DNA from: Rhizobium pisi
GTDB taxonomy: Bacteria; Pseudomonadota; Alphaproteobacteria; Rhizobiales; Rhizobiaceae
Reading direction: 5' to 3'
Assembly: GCF_003938655.1 (NCBI RefSeq)
Contig: NZ_RJJT01000014.1
Span: forward strand, 116,349-180,348
Length of the DNA: 64,000 bases
Position numbers and translations under genes: made by a program. This document shows, one piece after another, positions 42,427 through 50,903 of this stretch (the stretch's first letter is position 1; the number at the start of each line of letters is the position of its first letter). Under the pieces are notes generated by a model. That model did no database searches, was not told the DNA's origin, and saw nothing but the letters and a program-made list of their open reading frames with translations.

Positions 42427-42823
42427 CCGATCTATTCCAGCGATCCGCCCAGACCATCGAGCGCGCCTAGCAATGCTGGAGAGCGAGGCGATGATCGTGC
42501 CCGAGCTTAGAACGGGATATTGTCCGAAAGCAGCTCCATCTCCTCAAATATTCGACGGCATCCGAGGCGGTGGAAACGATCGGACTGCGGTCTGGTGAAG
42601 GACCCGGACAGGGGAGGGAAAGCGCTTTTCACTCACGTCCGCACGCGTTTGATTCCTGCTTCGAAACGCGGCCGCAACGCACGGGACAAAAAATTGTTCC
42701 ACAGGAATTTGCGCCGTTGCTAAAATTAGGGCGCTCGCGCATAATGATTTTATCGTCGGTTGTGGAGGGCGTCCGACGATGCAGGCGGTGAATGCGTCTG
42801 CCCTCGGAGGGAGCTGCGGCGTG
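42427..42823. other. Non-coding region between two small genes
   Basis: About 400 bases without a convincing gene. Short plus-strand frames at 42520-42790 lack ribosome sites and look like by-products of composition. No repeat or hairpin worth naming. Confidence 0.5.
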
Positions 42824-43036
42824 ATGTTGCGATCGTCAATTCATCCCCATGATTTACCGCTGTTTTCGGAAGATCTCGACTTGCTTTCGCAGGTGCTCGA
42901 TAAGGTCTGCGATGAACGCGGTCTGAGCAAGACGACGCCGGAAGCCGAGCGGATCGGCGCTGTTATCATCCAGCTCTACAGGCAAGGCGTAAAGGACGGC
43001 GGCAAACTTGCCGACCTTGCAAAGACCTATCTCTGA
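42824..43036 (+). CDS. Small protein of unknown function
   Basis: A 70-residue protein: HPHDLPLFSEDLDLLSQVLD then ERIGAVIIQLYRQGVKDGGK. It is helical and polar and probably cytoplasmic. GGAGG lies 12 bases before ATG 42824 (9 before an in-frame GTG at 42821); ATG 42779 would add 15 residues. Resembles short conserved rhizobial proteins without known role. Confidence 0.6.
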   Translation: MLRSSIHPHDLPLFSEDLDLLSQVLDKVCDERGLSKTTPEAERIGAVIIQLYRQGVKDGGKLADLAKTYL

Positions 43037-43039
43037 CCC

Positions 43040-43189
43040 TCAGTTCTGCTTGATCGAGACACCGTTCTTGTCGATGCTCATCTCGACCCCTTGCGGCTTG
43101 CTTTCCTCGTGGAAGATGTAGGCGCCGAGGCCGATGACGGCGACGACAAGAATGCCGATAATGACGTAGAGACCATTGCTGCGGCTCAA
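43040..43189 (-). CDS. 49-residue single-pass membrane protein (TTG start)
   Basis: The translation begins SRSNGLYVIIGILVVAVIGL (after the initiator) and ends GVEMSIDKNGVSIKQN. One hydrophobic helix (about residues 7-25) is followed by a short polar tail that would face the periplasm or cytoplasm. The start is TTG 43189, with GGGGG 7 bases upstream on the minus strand; no ATG is available. Its very regular layout and clean stop argue for a real gene. Converges on the 70-residue gene with a 3-base gap. Confidence 0.7.
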   Translation of the reverse strand: MSRSNGLYVIIGILVVAVIGLGAYIFHEESKPQGVEMSIDKNGVSIKQN

Positions 43190-43248
43190 GAGACTGCCCC
43201 CGATTTGTCATGGGACAGCGAAAACGTCCGACCGACGAATTGGTTCCG

Positions 43249-43542
43249 TCAGTCGTCGTTGGCGGCGTTGAGGTTTTCCGGCCGGATGCCGTCGTCGCTG
43301 GAGGTGCGTGCGCGTAGCCGGATGCCGGGACCGCCTTCGTCCTGATTGCCGCTGGACAGGAAGATGATGCCGTGCGCTTCGAGCGTGCTCCGCACATCAA
43401 ACAGCGCGTGCGGCTCGCCCGTAAACTCCCCGCTTTCCAGCGCCGTCACGGTCTCCACAGGCAGGCCGCTTGCGGCGGCGAGCTCTTCGATACTCATTCC
43501 GATCATGGCGCGCGCGCCGCGTATTTGCGTTGCCGTTATCAT
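43249..43542 (-). CDS. Helix-turn-helix XRE family protein
   Basis: A 97-residue protein with an N-terminal Cro/CI-type helix-turn-helix: ITATQIRGARAMIGMSIEEL, AAASGLPVETVTALESGEF. The second half (LFDVRSTLEAHGIIFLSSGN) matches the C-terminal part common in small alphaproteobacterial XRE regulators. Upstream of the 49-residue membrane protein gene on the same strand, 59 bases away. Targets unknown. Confidence 0.82.
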   Translation of the reverse strand: MITATQIRGARAMIGMSIEELAAASGLPVETVTALESGEFTGEPHALFDVRSTLEAHGIIFLSSGNQDEGGPGIRLRARTSSDDGIRPENLNAANDD

Positions 43543-43624
43543 GGTGGAAAATCTAGCGCATTTTCAGCGCTTCTCAAGTGGCTCAGCGGCTGATTGGCGA
43601 ACTGACCGCTGCTGCATGCTTTCT

Positions 43625-44806
43625 TCAAACTTCCCGCAATTTCACGCCGAAGAGATCGTCATGCATGCGCTCGACCGCGATCCCCACTCCTCCCATGAGA
43701 GCGGCCCGGCTTCCAAAACGGCTGATCTCGATACGCGGCGGATAAGGCGTGCACCGTGGCAGGAAACGCCGGATGGCGTCTACGAGCTCTGATCTTGCGC
43801 CGATGCTGCCGCCGATGATCACCATTTCAGGATCGAGAGTTGCTCCGATGGCAGCAATGGCGACCGCCACCAGCCGCGCGGTCTCTTCGATCGCCGCCGC
43901 CGCACTTGTGTCTCCTGCATTGAACGCGGCAAAGAGATCGGCCACGGTGGATGCGTTCTGCCCGCCAAAACCAGTGTACCGGCGCAGCATCGCGACGCTG
44001 CCGACCGCGTACTCGAAAGTTCCAATCGTAAATCCGCCAGGGTCAAAAGCATCCCCGCCGATCGGAAGATAGGCGATTTCCCCGGCCGCGCCACGCGCGC
44101 CACGCAACAAGCCTCCGTTGGCGATGATGCCCATGCCGACACCGGTTCCGAGAGCAATGAACGCAAAATTGTCGGTGTCGACACCGTGTCCCCGCCATTT
44201 CTCCCCTTGCGCGGCCAGGTTGACGTCATTTTCAACGATCACGGGTATGCCCATTCTGTCGCTGAAGATTTGCCGCAGATCCATTGCGTCGATGCCGGGG
44301 ATGTTCGGCGCGACATTGATATGTCCGGTCGTCGGATCGAGCACGCCGGGAGTGCCTAGAACGACGAGACGAAGCTTGTCAGCGGTCGTACCGGCGGCCA
44401 ACGCGAGTTCGACGATCGTATCGCTGAACTGATTGACGAGATGCGTCCCGCCGCGGCGGTCGGTGGATACTTTGGTTTCGGCAATCACGTTCCCTAGCAG
44501 ATCGCAGATAGCCGCAGCGATCTTGGTGCCCCCCAGATCGATGGAGACAGCCAGTCCCGCTCTTGCATTGATTTCATAAGTGATTGCATTCCGGCCGGGG
44601 CGACCGTCGGTCTGCCCGACAGGCTTCAGCCATCCGTCATCCTCAAGGTCGCGCACGACATCGGAAATCGTCTGTTTCGACAAGCCGGTTAGCTTGGCAA
44701 TGTCGGCACGAGAGATCGATCCATTCGCCAAGACGGTTCGGATCACGGCATTGGTTGAAATTTTACGTGCGATGGGAGTCTGTGCGACGGGAGATGTCAT
44801 TGCCAT
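43625..44806 (-). CDS. ROK family transcriptional regulator
   Basis: A 393-residue repressor with an N-terminal winged helix (RADIAKLTGLSKQTISDVVR; DLEDDGWLKPVGQTDGRPGR) fused to a ROK sugar-kinase-like domain (AVSIDLGGTKIAAAICDLLG; ALGTGVGMGIIANGGLLRGA; IVENDVNLAAQGE). The usual ROK zinc cluster (CxCGxxGCxE) is absent after the GARGAAGEIAYLPIGG stretch, as in some members that keep only sugar sensing. It is divergent from a glycosidase and sugar ABC genes and very likely controls them in response to a sugar. ATG 44806 chosen; ATG 44800 is also possible. Confidence 0.9.
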   Translation of the reverse strand: MAMTSPVAQTPIARKISTNAVIRTVLANGSISRADIAKLTGLSKQTISDVVRDLEDDGWLKPVGQTDGRPGRNAITYEINARAGLAVSIDLGGTKIAAAICDLLGNVIAETKVSTDRRGGTHLVNQFSDTIVELALAAGTTADKLRLVVLGTPGVLDPTTGHINVAPNIPGIDAMDLRQIFSDRMGIPVIVENDVNLAAQGEKWRGHGVDTDNFAFIALGTGVGMGIIANGGLLRGARGAAGEIAYLPIGGDAFDPGGFTIGTFEYAVGSVAMLRRYTGFGGQNASTVADLFAAFNAGDTSAAAAIEETARLVAVAIAAIGATLDPEMVIIGGSIGARSELVDAIRRFLPRCTPYPPRIEISRFGSRAALMGGVGIAVERMHDDLFGVKLREV

Positions 44807-45136
44807 CCGGCTAGCTCGTTCCAATTAGTTCGGATCGCATACTTAATTGGGGCGATATGCAACCACAATTATCGCGACAAATGAGAATTCAATACATTGA
44901 AGCCAACAATTTGTCTACGTCATTGACAAATGAGAAGTCGCCTGTAGGCTGGGATGAACGTGCGATGCAATGCGCGATGAAATGAAGAGGGTCGAGGAGA
45001 AGTATGCGCCATCCATATCGTCTGGTTGACTGTGCATCCGTGAAGAGCGCTCGAAGAGGAACTGGCCTGGGCTTATCCGGTTATTTCCTCTTTCGCGTCC
45101 TGCCGTCTCTTTGACTTGGCTGCTGGGGATTTACGC
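44807..45136. promoter_or_regulatory. Divergent control region of the ROK/glycosidase sugar locus
   Basis: 330 bases with several symmetric elements. CCAATTA (44821-44827) and TAATTGG (44844-44850) form an inverted repeat just before the rok gene. ATTTGTC (44909-44915) and GACAAAT (44925-44931) form another with a 9-base spacer; it covers a TTGACA -35-like box (44924-44929). GACAAATGAGAA occurs twice (44876-44887 and 44925-44936), 49 bases apart. Together these suggest ROK operators over both promoters. A short frame at 45004-45114 lies further right. Confidence 0.5.
45004..45114 (+). CDS. Possible 36-residue leader peptide before the glycosidase gene
   Basis: ATG 45004 has an excellent ribosome site (GAGGAGAAG, 2-10 bases upstream) and opens a 36-codon frame starting MRHPYRLVDCASVKSARRGT and ending PSL. 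It stops 22 bases before the glycosidase ATG. The product has no recognisable domain. It could be a leader that couples translation to the next gene, a remnant, or chance. Confidence 0.35.
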   Translation: MRHPYRLVDCASVKSARRGTGLGLSGYFLFRVLPSL

Positions 45137-46894
45137 ATGATAAAGCCCGCCGCCGATGGACAGCTTTCAGCCCAAGAGCCCGTTTTACTGCCTGTCATGG
45201 CGCCACGCCTTCAGGCCGACGTTCATCCGGATGGCTACGCCGATCTTGCCCTGTGGGGCGCAGGCAGCCTGGGGCGTGTGAGATTTTCTGCGATCAGCGG
45301 CCCTTACACCTATGCCCCGAACCGGGTCGTCTCAAAGCATGGCGGGGTATTCGTCGCGCAGTCGCTGCCCATCATGTTGATCCGCGGAGTGGCCCTCCAG
45401 GGCATCTATCCCGCCCGCCGTTGCGCATGGTGGCATGAGCCGGATGGGGAGGGCGCGAGGGCGAAGGTCACTCGGAACCATCATCTGCGGACTTTCGAAA
45501 TGGCCTGGGGCGTCCTCATTGTGGAGGCGTCGGGTTCGGATGTGCGGATTGCCGTCGGCGCCTCAAGAGATGAAGCCGAGAAGGCTCTCAGCCTGAGCAG
45601 CGAAGCCATTATCGCGGAAGCCGCTGAATATGTGGCGCGTTGCGACATGACGCCCGAGGCCGATCCGTTGATGCGCAGCATGGTCAGCCAGGGGATACAT
45701 GCCGCCCTTTCCAGCATAAGGCGCGACGAAAGCGGCGCTTTCGCAGGCCTTGCCGCAGGACAGGCCTACAGTGCTCCCGCGCGGACCTATTACCGCGACG
45801 GTTACTGGACGATGCAGCCTCTGTTGACGCTCGCACCGGAGGCGGTGCGCGACGAGATCCGGATTCTCGCCAAGGGAGTGCAGCCTGACGGGGAAGCCCC
45901 CAGCGGCGTGATCTTGACGGGGCGGGCGCAGTCGCAAGCCTGGCAGTACTTTGTCGCAGACAGCAAGGCCAATCCCAAAAATCACAAACGGGCAGTTCCG
46001 GAGTACCACAACCGTCCGCAGGACTGGTGGAGCGACCACTTTGACAGCCCGCTTTTCCTCATTCTTTTCTTGGACGAATATTTCGGCGCAACCAAAGACT
46101 TTGCGGAGGTGGAGCGACACTGGCCGGTCGTGAAGGCGATCACGGATCGCTATTTCAGCCTCGCTGGCCCCGACAGCGTTCTGCCGGTTAAACCGCGCAA
46201 CGACCGGGATTGGGCCGACAATGTCTACCGTGACGGTCTCGTCTCCTATGATCTGGGTCTTTTCGTCGGCGCCATGAACGCGGTGGCGAAGCTCGGCAAG
46301 GATCATGATCCTGTTCTTGCCGAACGCGCGCTCAAGACCGCAGATCTGGCCCGCCGGGAAATCGAGGCCAAGCTCCTTGTGCCGGCAACGGGAGGATATA
46401 TCGACTACGGAACGCCTGGCGCCTTTGTCGAGGATCATCTGGTTCTCGACAGCCTGACCTTGTCGCGATTCGGCGCGATTTCGAAGCAGAGGGCCATCGG
46501 CCTGCTGAGAGCTTGTGAAACCAAACTGGAAACACGTAACAATCAACAGCAGCCCTATGGCAGTTGGGGTGTCATGTGCGCTTATCCGCCCTTCAAGCGG
46601 CAAAGCGATTTACGATCCAAGACCGCTTTTCCCTTCCGCTACCATAATGGCTCGGACTGGCCCTATTGGGATGGCGCCTATGCTGAAGAACGCCTTCGCC
46701 ACGGACTTGGAGGCGCGCGCTACGCATTGACGCGCTGGTGGGAAACCTGCCTCGAAAACGGCTGGATCGGCGCGGTGGAATATTTCTCGCCGCCTTATGG
46801 GCGCGGCTCCCTGCTTCAGGGGTGGAGCGCAATGCCGGCGGCGGTCGTCTTAAAATATGGGCTGAACGCGGCAAATGCGGAGCCGGCGTCATGA
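45137..46894 (+). CDS. Glycosidase-like protein, probable (alpha/alpha)6 barrel
   Basis: A 585-residue cytoplasmic protein (no signal peptide). Segments such as YSAPARTYYRDGYWTMQPLL, DFAEVERHWPVVKAITDRYF, GGYIDYGTPGAFVEDHLVLD and FPFRYHNGSDWPYWDGAYAE recall six-hairpin glycosidases of the amylo-1,6-glucosidase / GH63-like kind, with Asp and Glu residues in barrel loops that could be catalytic. I do not recognise the exact family. It probably cleaves an oligosaccharide imported by the ABC genes 800 bases downstream. ATG 45137 chosen over TTG 45116. Confidence 0.75.
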   Translation: MIKPAADGQLSAQEPVLLPVMAPRLQADVHPDGYADLALWGAGSLGRVRFSAISGPYTYAPNRVVSKHGGVFVAQSLPIMLIRGVALQGIYPARRCAWWHEPDGEGARAKVTRNHHLRTFEMAWGVLIVEASGSDVRIAVGASRDEAEKALSLSSEAIIAEAAEYVARCDMTPEADPLMRSMVSQGIHAALSSIRRDESGAFAGLAAGQAYSAPARTYYRDGYWTMQPLLTLAPEAVRDEIRILAKGVQPDGEAPSGVILTGRAQSQAWQYFVADSKANPKNHKRAVPEYHNRPQDWWSDHFDSPLFLILFLDEYFGATKDFAEVERHWPVVKAITDRYFSLAGPDSVLPVKPRNDRDWADNVYRDGLVSYDLGLFVGAMNAVAKLGKDHDPVLAERALKTADLARREIEAKLLVPATGGYIDYGTPGAFVEDHLVLDSLTLSRFGAISKQRAIGLLRACETKLETRNNQQQPYGSWGVMCAYPPFKRQSDLRSKTAFPFRYHNGSDWPYWDGAYAEERLRHGLGGARYALTRWWETCLENGWIGAVEYFSPPYGRGSLLQGWSAMPAAVVLKYGLNAANAEPAS

Positions 46895-46914
46895 GCATCA
46901 CGGCGCCGTCGGTT

Positions 46915-47529
46915 CTAGGCAGATCCCCCATCGATCCGCATTGCAAAGGCCACGGCGCCATCCCGTTCGAGTTCCGAAAAGCCGAGGTGACGGTAGAAGC
47001 CCCTCGCGCCTTCGTTGTTTGGATCGACGCCGAGATGCACGGCTCCGACGCCGTGGTTTCGAAGCGCCTGAAGCTCAGTGTTGATCATCCTGCGTCCCCA
47101 ACCGCTTGCCTGAAGGCCGGGAAGGATGTTGATATGAAGATGCGCGGGGTAGTCGTCTTGAAGCCACCGCGTACCGCTGCGCGGGCTATGGATCCGCTCG
47201 ATCACGTCAGCATCGCGCGCACGGGCGGGCGCCAGGCCGGCGATCTGCTGGCGGACGAACGGCCACCAGTTTGCAGCCAGGTCTCTGTCGAACTGGTTGG
47301 TATCCGGCGCGCCGACGACATAGCCGACCGTGCGGCCGTCCTGAACGAGAACAAAGGCAAAGTCTCGGGCAAATTTGAGATAGGGCACCGACCAGATGTA
47401 ACCGGGCAGGTGCGGGTCGCTGTAAAACGCGCTGGCATCCTTGCCGCCATTCGCGGTTTTGAGGCAGATTTCGAAAAGGGCCTCGCTGTCCGCGTCAGTC
47501 GCCGGGCGGATGAAGCAGTTGCTATCCAT
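46915..47529 (-). CDS. GNAT family N-acetyltransferase (OGA-type acetyltransferase-like)
   Basis: A 204-residue acetyltransferase-like protein. The start (CFIRPATDADSEALFEICLK) and the acetyl-CoA region (HLHINILPGLQASGWGRRMI; GVHLGVDPNNEGARGFYRHL, where the actual residue before HLGV is AV) fit GNAT. The GYIWSVPYL and DYPAHLHINILP segments resemble bacterial relatives of the C-terminal domain of O-GlcNAcase. ATG 47529 has AGGAGGTGG upstream on the minus strand. It lies antisense between the glycosidase and the binding-protein gene, so it splits the sugar locus. Confidence 0.8.
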   Translation of the reverse strand: MDSNCFIRPATDADSEALFEICLKTANGGKDASAFYSDPHLPGYIWSVPYLKFARDFAFVLVQDGRTVGYVVGAPDTNQFDRDLAANWWPFVRQQIAGLAPARARDADVIERIHSPRSGTRWLQDDYPAHLHINILPGLQASGWGRRMINTELQALRNHGVGAVHLGVDPNNEGARGFYRHLGFSELERDGAVAFAMRIDGGSA

Positions 47530-47706
47530 CACTTTGCCACCTCCTGTGTGGCGTTTTGTCATTTCAGGTTGCGAGGGAGGCTCATGCATTGACGATTACC
47601 TCAGATTCGCCGGCCCGGCAAAGCTCTGAGGAAAGAAAACGTTCAGCCGCTGTTTCGCGCAAGGACTGAACGGGGAGTGGAGAATAAATCAAGTGAGGTG
47701 GAACAA

Positions 47707-49044
47707 ATGAACAGAAGTTTGAAATCGATCAACATACTGTCAACCCGGCAATTGAAAGCAGCTGTCGCGCTTGCTGGCGCGGCGCTCGTCAGCTTCAGCC
47801 TTTCAGCGGCTGCGCGCGCTGACGATCTGGCCGTTTGGGATGACCAGACCTATGAAGGTCAGAGCGCGGTCATTGAGCAGCTGAATAAGGAGTTCGAAGC
47901 GGCGCATTCTGGCGTCACGATCAAACGCACCGCCCGAACCTTTGATGACATGAAGCTGACGCTGAAGCTTGCGGTTTCGGCAGGCGACGGCCCAGTGATC
48001 ACGAAAGTCAACCAGGGCGCCGGCGACATGGGCGCGATGGTCAAGGAAGGACTGCTCCTGCCGGTTGACGAGTACATCAAGAAATTCGCATGGGATAAGC
48101 GGCAGTCGGATTCCGTGCTTGCTCGAGATCGCTGGGAGGGTGCGAAATTCGGGGTCGGCAAGACCTACGGCATATCAGGCCTCGGCGAGATCGTCGGTCT
48201 CTACTACAACAAGAAGATCCTCGACGACGCTGGGGTAGCGCTGCCGAAGACCTTCGAGGAGCTTTTGGCCGATCTTGATAAGCTGAAGGAAAAAGGCGTT
48301 GCGCCCTTCATGATGGGCTCGGCAAAGCAGCATCTGGCTCTGCACATGATCGGCGCGATCGATCAGGCGCATATCGACGCGGGCAATCGCGCCGAACTTG
48401 ACGATCTGATCTACGGCAGGGGCGGCTCCTGGAATACCAAGGGAAATATCGAATCCGCCAAGCTCGTTCAGCAATGGGCAAAGGGCGGCTATTTCTTCCC
48501 CGGTTTCGAGGGCATCTCGGGTGACGACGCCGTGCAGCTCTTCATCTCAGGGCAGGGCGCGTTCCTGATCTCAGGGACCTGGTATTTCGGCGACATGCAA
48601 CACAATCCGGATATCGGCTTCATGGCCATTCCTGCACCGAAAGGCATTTCCAAGCCCTTGAGTGTCGGCGGCGTCGATCTCGCCTGGGCGATAACGAGCC
48701 TTGCCAAAAGCAAGGCAACCCAGGACCTTGCCGGCGAATACGTCGACTATATGGTTTCGGAAAAGGCTGCTGAAACCTGGGCGGCTGCGGGCTATCTTCC
48801 GGCAACATCGCTGGCTGCGGACGCAAAGCCAAAGCTCACGCCGCTGCTCAGCTCCGGCATCGAAATGTGGAAGACGCTCAACGCCAACGACGCTCTCGGC
48901 CATTACCCCGATTGGTCGAGCCCGACGATGCTGAAGACGATCGACGATAACACGCCGCTTCTCTTGTCCGGCAAGATCACGCCAGAAGCCTTTGTCGACG
49001 CGATGGACAAGGATTATCAGGCCTACCTGAAGGGTCAGAAATAA
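47707..49044 (+). CDS. ABC transporter sugar-binding protein (family 1)
   Basis: A 445-residue periplasmic solute-binding protein of the carbohydrate (CUT1) class. A long signal peptide is visible (LKAAVALAGAALVSFSLSAA, cleaved near ARA-DD). The mature part has LAVWDDQTYEGQSAVIEQLN, VSAGDGPVITKVNQGAGDMG, LGEIVGLYYNKKILDDAGV and FISGQGAFLISGTWYFGDMQ, typical of maltose/raffinose-type binding proteins. ATG 47707 has GAGGTGG upstream. A stem-loop follows the stop before the permease genes. Confidence 0.92.
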   Translation: MNRSLKSINILSTRQLKAAVALAGAALVSFSLSAAARADDLAVWDDQTYEGQSAVIEQLNKEFEAAHSGVTIKRTARTFDDMKLTLKLAVSAGDGPVITKVNQGAGDMGAMVKEGLLLPVDEYIKKFAWDKRQSDSVLARDRWEGAKFGVGKTYGISGLGEIVGLYYNKKILDDAGVALPKTFEELLADLDKLKEKGVAPFMMGSAKQHLALHMIGAIDQAHIDAGNRAELDDLIYGRGGSWNTKGNIESAKLVQQWAKGGYFFPGFEGISGDDAVQLFISGQGAFLISGTWYFGDMQHNPDIGFMAIPAPKGISKPLSVGGVDLAWAITSLAKSKATQDLAGEYVDYMVSEKAAETWAAAGYLPATSLAADAKPKLTPLLSSGIEMWKTLNANDALGHYPDWSSPTMLKTIDDNTPLLLSGKITPEAFVDAMDKDYQAYLKGQK

Positions 49045-49052
49045 ATGGCGCG

Positions 49053-49090
49053 GACGCAGGCCACGGTCGTCCGCGCCCGTGGCCTGCGTC
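49053..49090 (+). promoter_or_regulatory. Intercistronic stem-loop after the binding-protein gene
   Basis: GACGCAGGCCACG (49053-49065) pairs perfectly over 13 bases with CGTGGCCTGCGTC (49078-49090), loop of 12 bases, starting 8 bases after the stop. No T-run follows, so it is not a simple terminator. Such hairpins after binding-protein genes commonly protect the upstream message and lower permease expression. Confidence 0.7.
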
Positions 49091-49172
49091 TCGTCGACCT
49101 CAGTTAAAAATCAGCGCCGCGATCTCAGGCTTGCGGCGCAACGACGATAGCTTTGGCTTCATGGAGTACCGG

Positions 49173-50060
49173 ATGAAGCGCTCCCCACTTGATGGCTCCG
49201 AACATACCAGTTGGATCTATTTATTGCCTGGATTGCTGCTTTACGCGGCTTTTGTCTTCGGGCCGATTGTCGCGGCTTTGGGCTTGAGCCTGACCAGCTG
49301 GGACGGCCTCACCGTGCCCAAGTGGGTTGGCCTCGGCAATTATGTCGATCTCTTTTCCGATGATCGTTTTTATATTGCCTTGCGCAACAATGCCGAGCTG
49401 ATGATTTTCTATTGTGTCCTGCCGCTCGTGCTCGGCATAGCCCTTGCTGCGTGCGTCTGGAATCTGAAGCAGCGCGAACAGCTTGCCCTGCGTACGTTCC
49501 TGTTCCTGCCTTATATCATGCCGACTGCCGTGTTGGGCATCATCTGGGCGTGGCTCTACAATCCCGCATTTGGCCCATTCAATCAGTTTCTGAGAGCGAT
49601 AGGCTTGGGCGCGTTCGCACTCCCATGGCTGGGAGATTTCGACTTCGTTCTTCCCGCGGTCGGGATCGTTGCGACCTGGTACTTCTTCGGTTTTTGCATG
49701 GTCATTTTCCTGACCGGAATTCAGCGCATCGACCCATCGCTTTTCGATGCTGCCAAGGTCGACGGCGCTTCGGCGCGAAAGACCTTTTTCTGGATAACCC
49801 TGCCGCTTCTGATGCCTGAGATAAGGGTGGTTCTGCTCTTGACGGTCATCGCGTCGATCAAAAGCTTCGACCTGATATTCACGATGACCCGGGGCGGGCC
49901 TGCCAATGCGACGCTCGTGCCGAATATCTACATGTATCAGCTCGGCTTCGAACTCAATCGGTTCGGCGCCGCGGCGGCCATCGCCATTGTCGGCGCGCTC
50001 CTCACATTCGCAATCAACTATGCAATTCACCGGTTGGTGGGCTCGCAGAATAAAGGATAG
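49173..50060 (+). CDS. ABC transporter sugar permease, MalF type
   Basis: A 295-residue inner-membrane permease with six helices (WIYLLPGLLLYAAFVFGPIV; LFLPYIMPTAVLGIIWAWLY). The EAA loop that contacts the ATPase is seen as SLFDAAKVDGASARKTFFWI with the conserved G and the following LPLLMPEI. ATG 49173 has GGAG 6 bases upstream; an ATG 12 bases earlier is also in frame. Pairs with the permease gene 5 bases downstream. Confidence 0.92.
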   Translation: MKRSPLDGSEHTSWIYLLPGLLLYAAFVFGPIVAALGLSLTSWDGLTVPKWVGLGNYVDLFSDDRFYIALRNNAELMIFYCVLPLVLGIALAACVWNLKQREQLALRTFLFLPYIMPTAVLGIIWAWLYNPAFGPFNQFLRAIGLGAFALPWLGDFDFVLPAVGIVATWYFFGFCMVIFLTGIQRIDPSLFDAAKVDGASARKTFFWITLPLLMPEIRVVLLLTVIASIKSFDLIFTMTRGGPANATLVPNIYMYQLGFELNRFGAAAAIAIVGALLTFAINYAIHRLVGSQNKG

Positions 50061-50065
50061 GCTTG

Positions 50066-50899
50066 ATGAGCCGTTCGTCTAACATCCCCGCCGCAGCGCT
50101 ATCGTTTCGCATTATCCTCTGGCTTCTCGCTTTCGTAACGATCACACCGTTCCTGCTTCTGCTTCTGACGTCGATAAAGAGCAAGGCCGACGTTCTGAAG
50201 GGGGCGTTCGCCTTACCCGCATATCCACATTTCGAAAATTACGTCGATGCCTGGAACGCCGGGCATTTCAATATCTACTTCTGGAATTCGATCATCGTTG
50301 TCATACCCGTCGTTGCGGCAAGCGTCTTTCTGGGCCTGCTGACGGGCTTTGCCTTCGCCTATCTGTCATTCCCGCTCCGCCGCACGCTGTTTGGCATCCT
50401 GACAATCGGCATGATGGTGCCGGCCGAAGCCTTCATCATCCCGCTTTATTATGAGATGCGGTATCTCGGCTTGATCAATACCTATGCGGCTGTGATCGTG
50501 CCGCAGATCGCGATGTCGATACCATTCTCGACGATCTTCCTCGCCAGTGCGATGCAGCAATTGCCCGAAGAAATTCTCGAAGCGGCGGTCCTGGACGGCG
50601 CCGGGCGCTTCTATATTCTGCGCAAGATCGTCATCCCGCTCATGGTGCCGGCAATGTCGACGCTGGCGCTGTTCCTGTTCATATGGACCTGGAACGAGTT
50701 TCTCATTCCCTTCATTCTGGTCAACGACGACGCCTATCGGACGCTGCCCCTCGGCATGCTGTTTTTCCAGGGACGCTACACCGTCAATACGCCGGTTCTG
50801 ACTGCCGGCGCGGTGATTGTCATTGCTCCGCTGATCCTGACGTATCTCGTTTTCCAGCGGCGGTTTATTGCCGGCTTGACGGCGGGAGCGACGAAATAG
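50066..50899 (+). CDS. ABC transporter sugar permease, MalG type
   Basis: A 277-residue permease with six helices (IILWLLAFVTITPFLLLLLT; GILTIGMMVPAEAFIIPLYY) and the EAA loop EEILEAAVLDGAGRFYILRK followed by IVIPLMVPAMSTLALF. It is the second half of the heterodimeric channel. No ATP-binding gene follows; a shared MsmK/UgpC-like ATPase elsewhere must be used. Immediately after the stop comes a rhizobial palindrome. Confidence 0.92.
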   Translation: MSRSSNIPAAALSFRIILWLLAFVTITPFLLLLLTSIKSKADVLKGAFALPAYPHFENYVDAWNAGHFNIYFWNSIIVVIPVVAASVFLGLLTGFAFAYLSFPLRRTLFGILTIGMMVPAEAFIIPLYYEMRYLGLINTYAAVIVPQIAMSIPFSTIFLASAMQQLPEEILEAAVLDGAGRFYILRKIVIPLMVPAMSTLALFLFIWTWNEFLIPFILVNDDAYRTLPLGMLFFQGRYTVNTPVLTAGAVIVIAPLILTYLVFQRRFIAGLTAGATK

Positions 50900-50903
50900 T
50901 CAG

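Noticed and set aside
42520..42791. Short plus-strand frames of 67 and 73 codons
   Set aside because: Overlapping, Arg-rich, no ribosome site; they look like composition artefacts.
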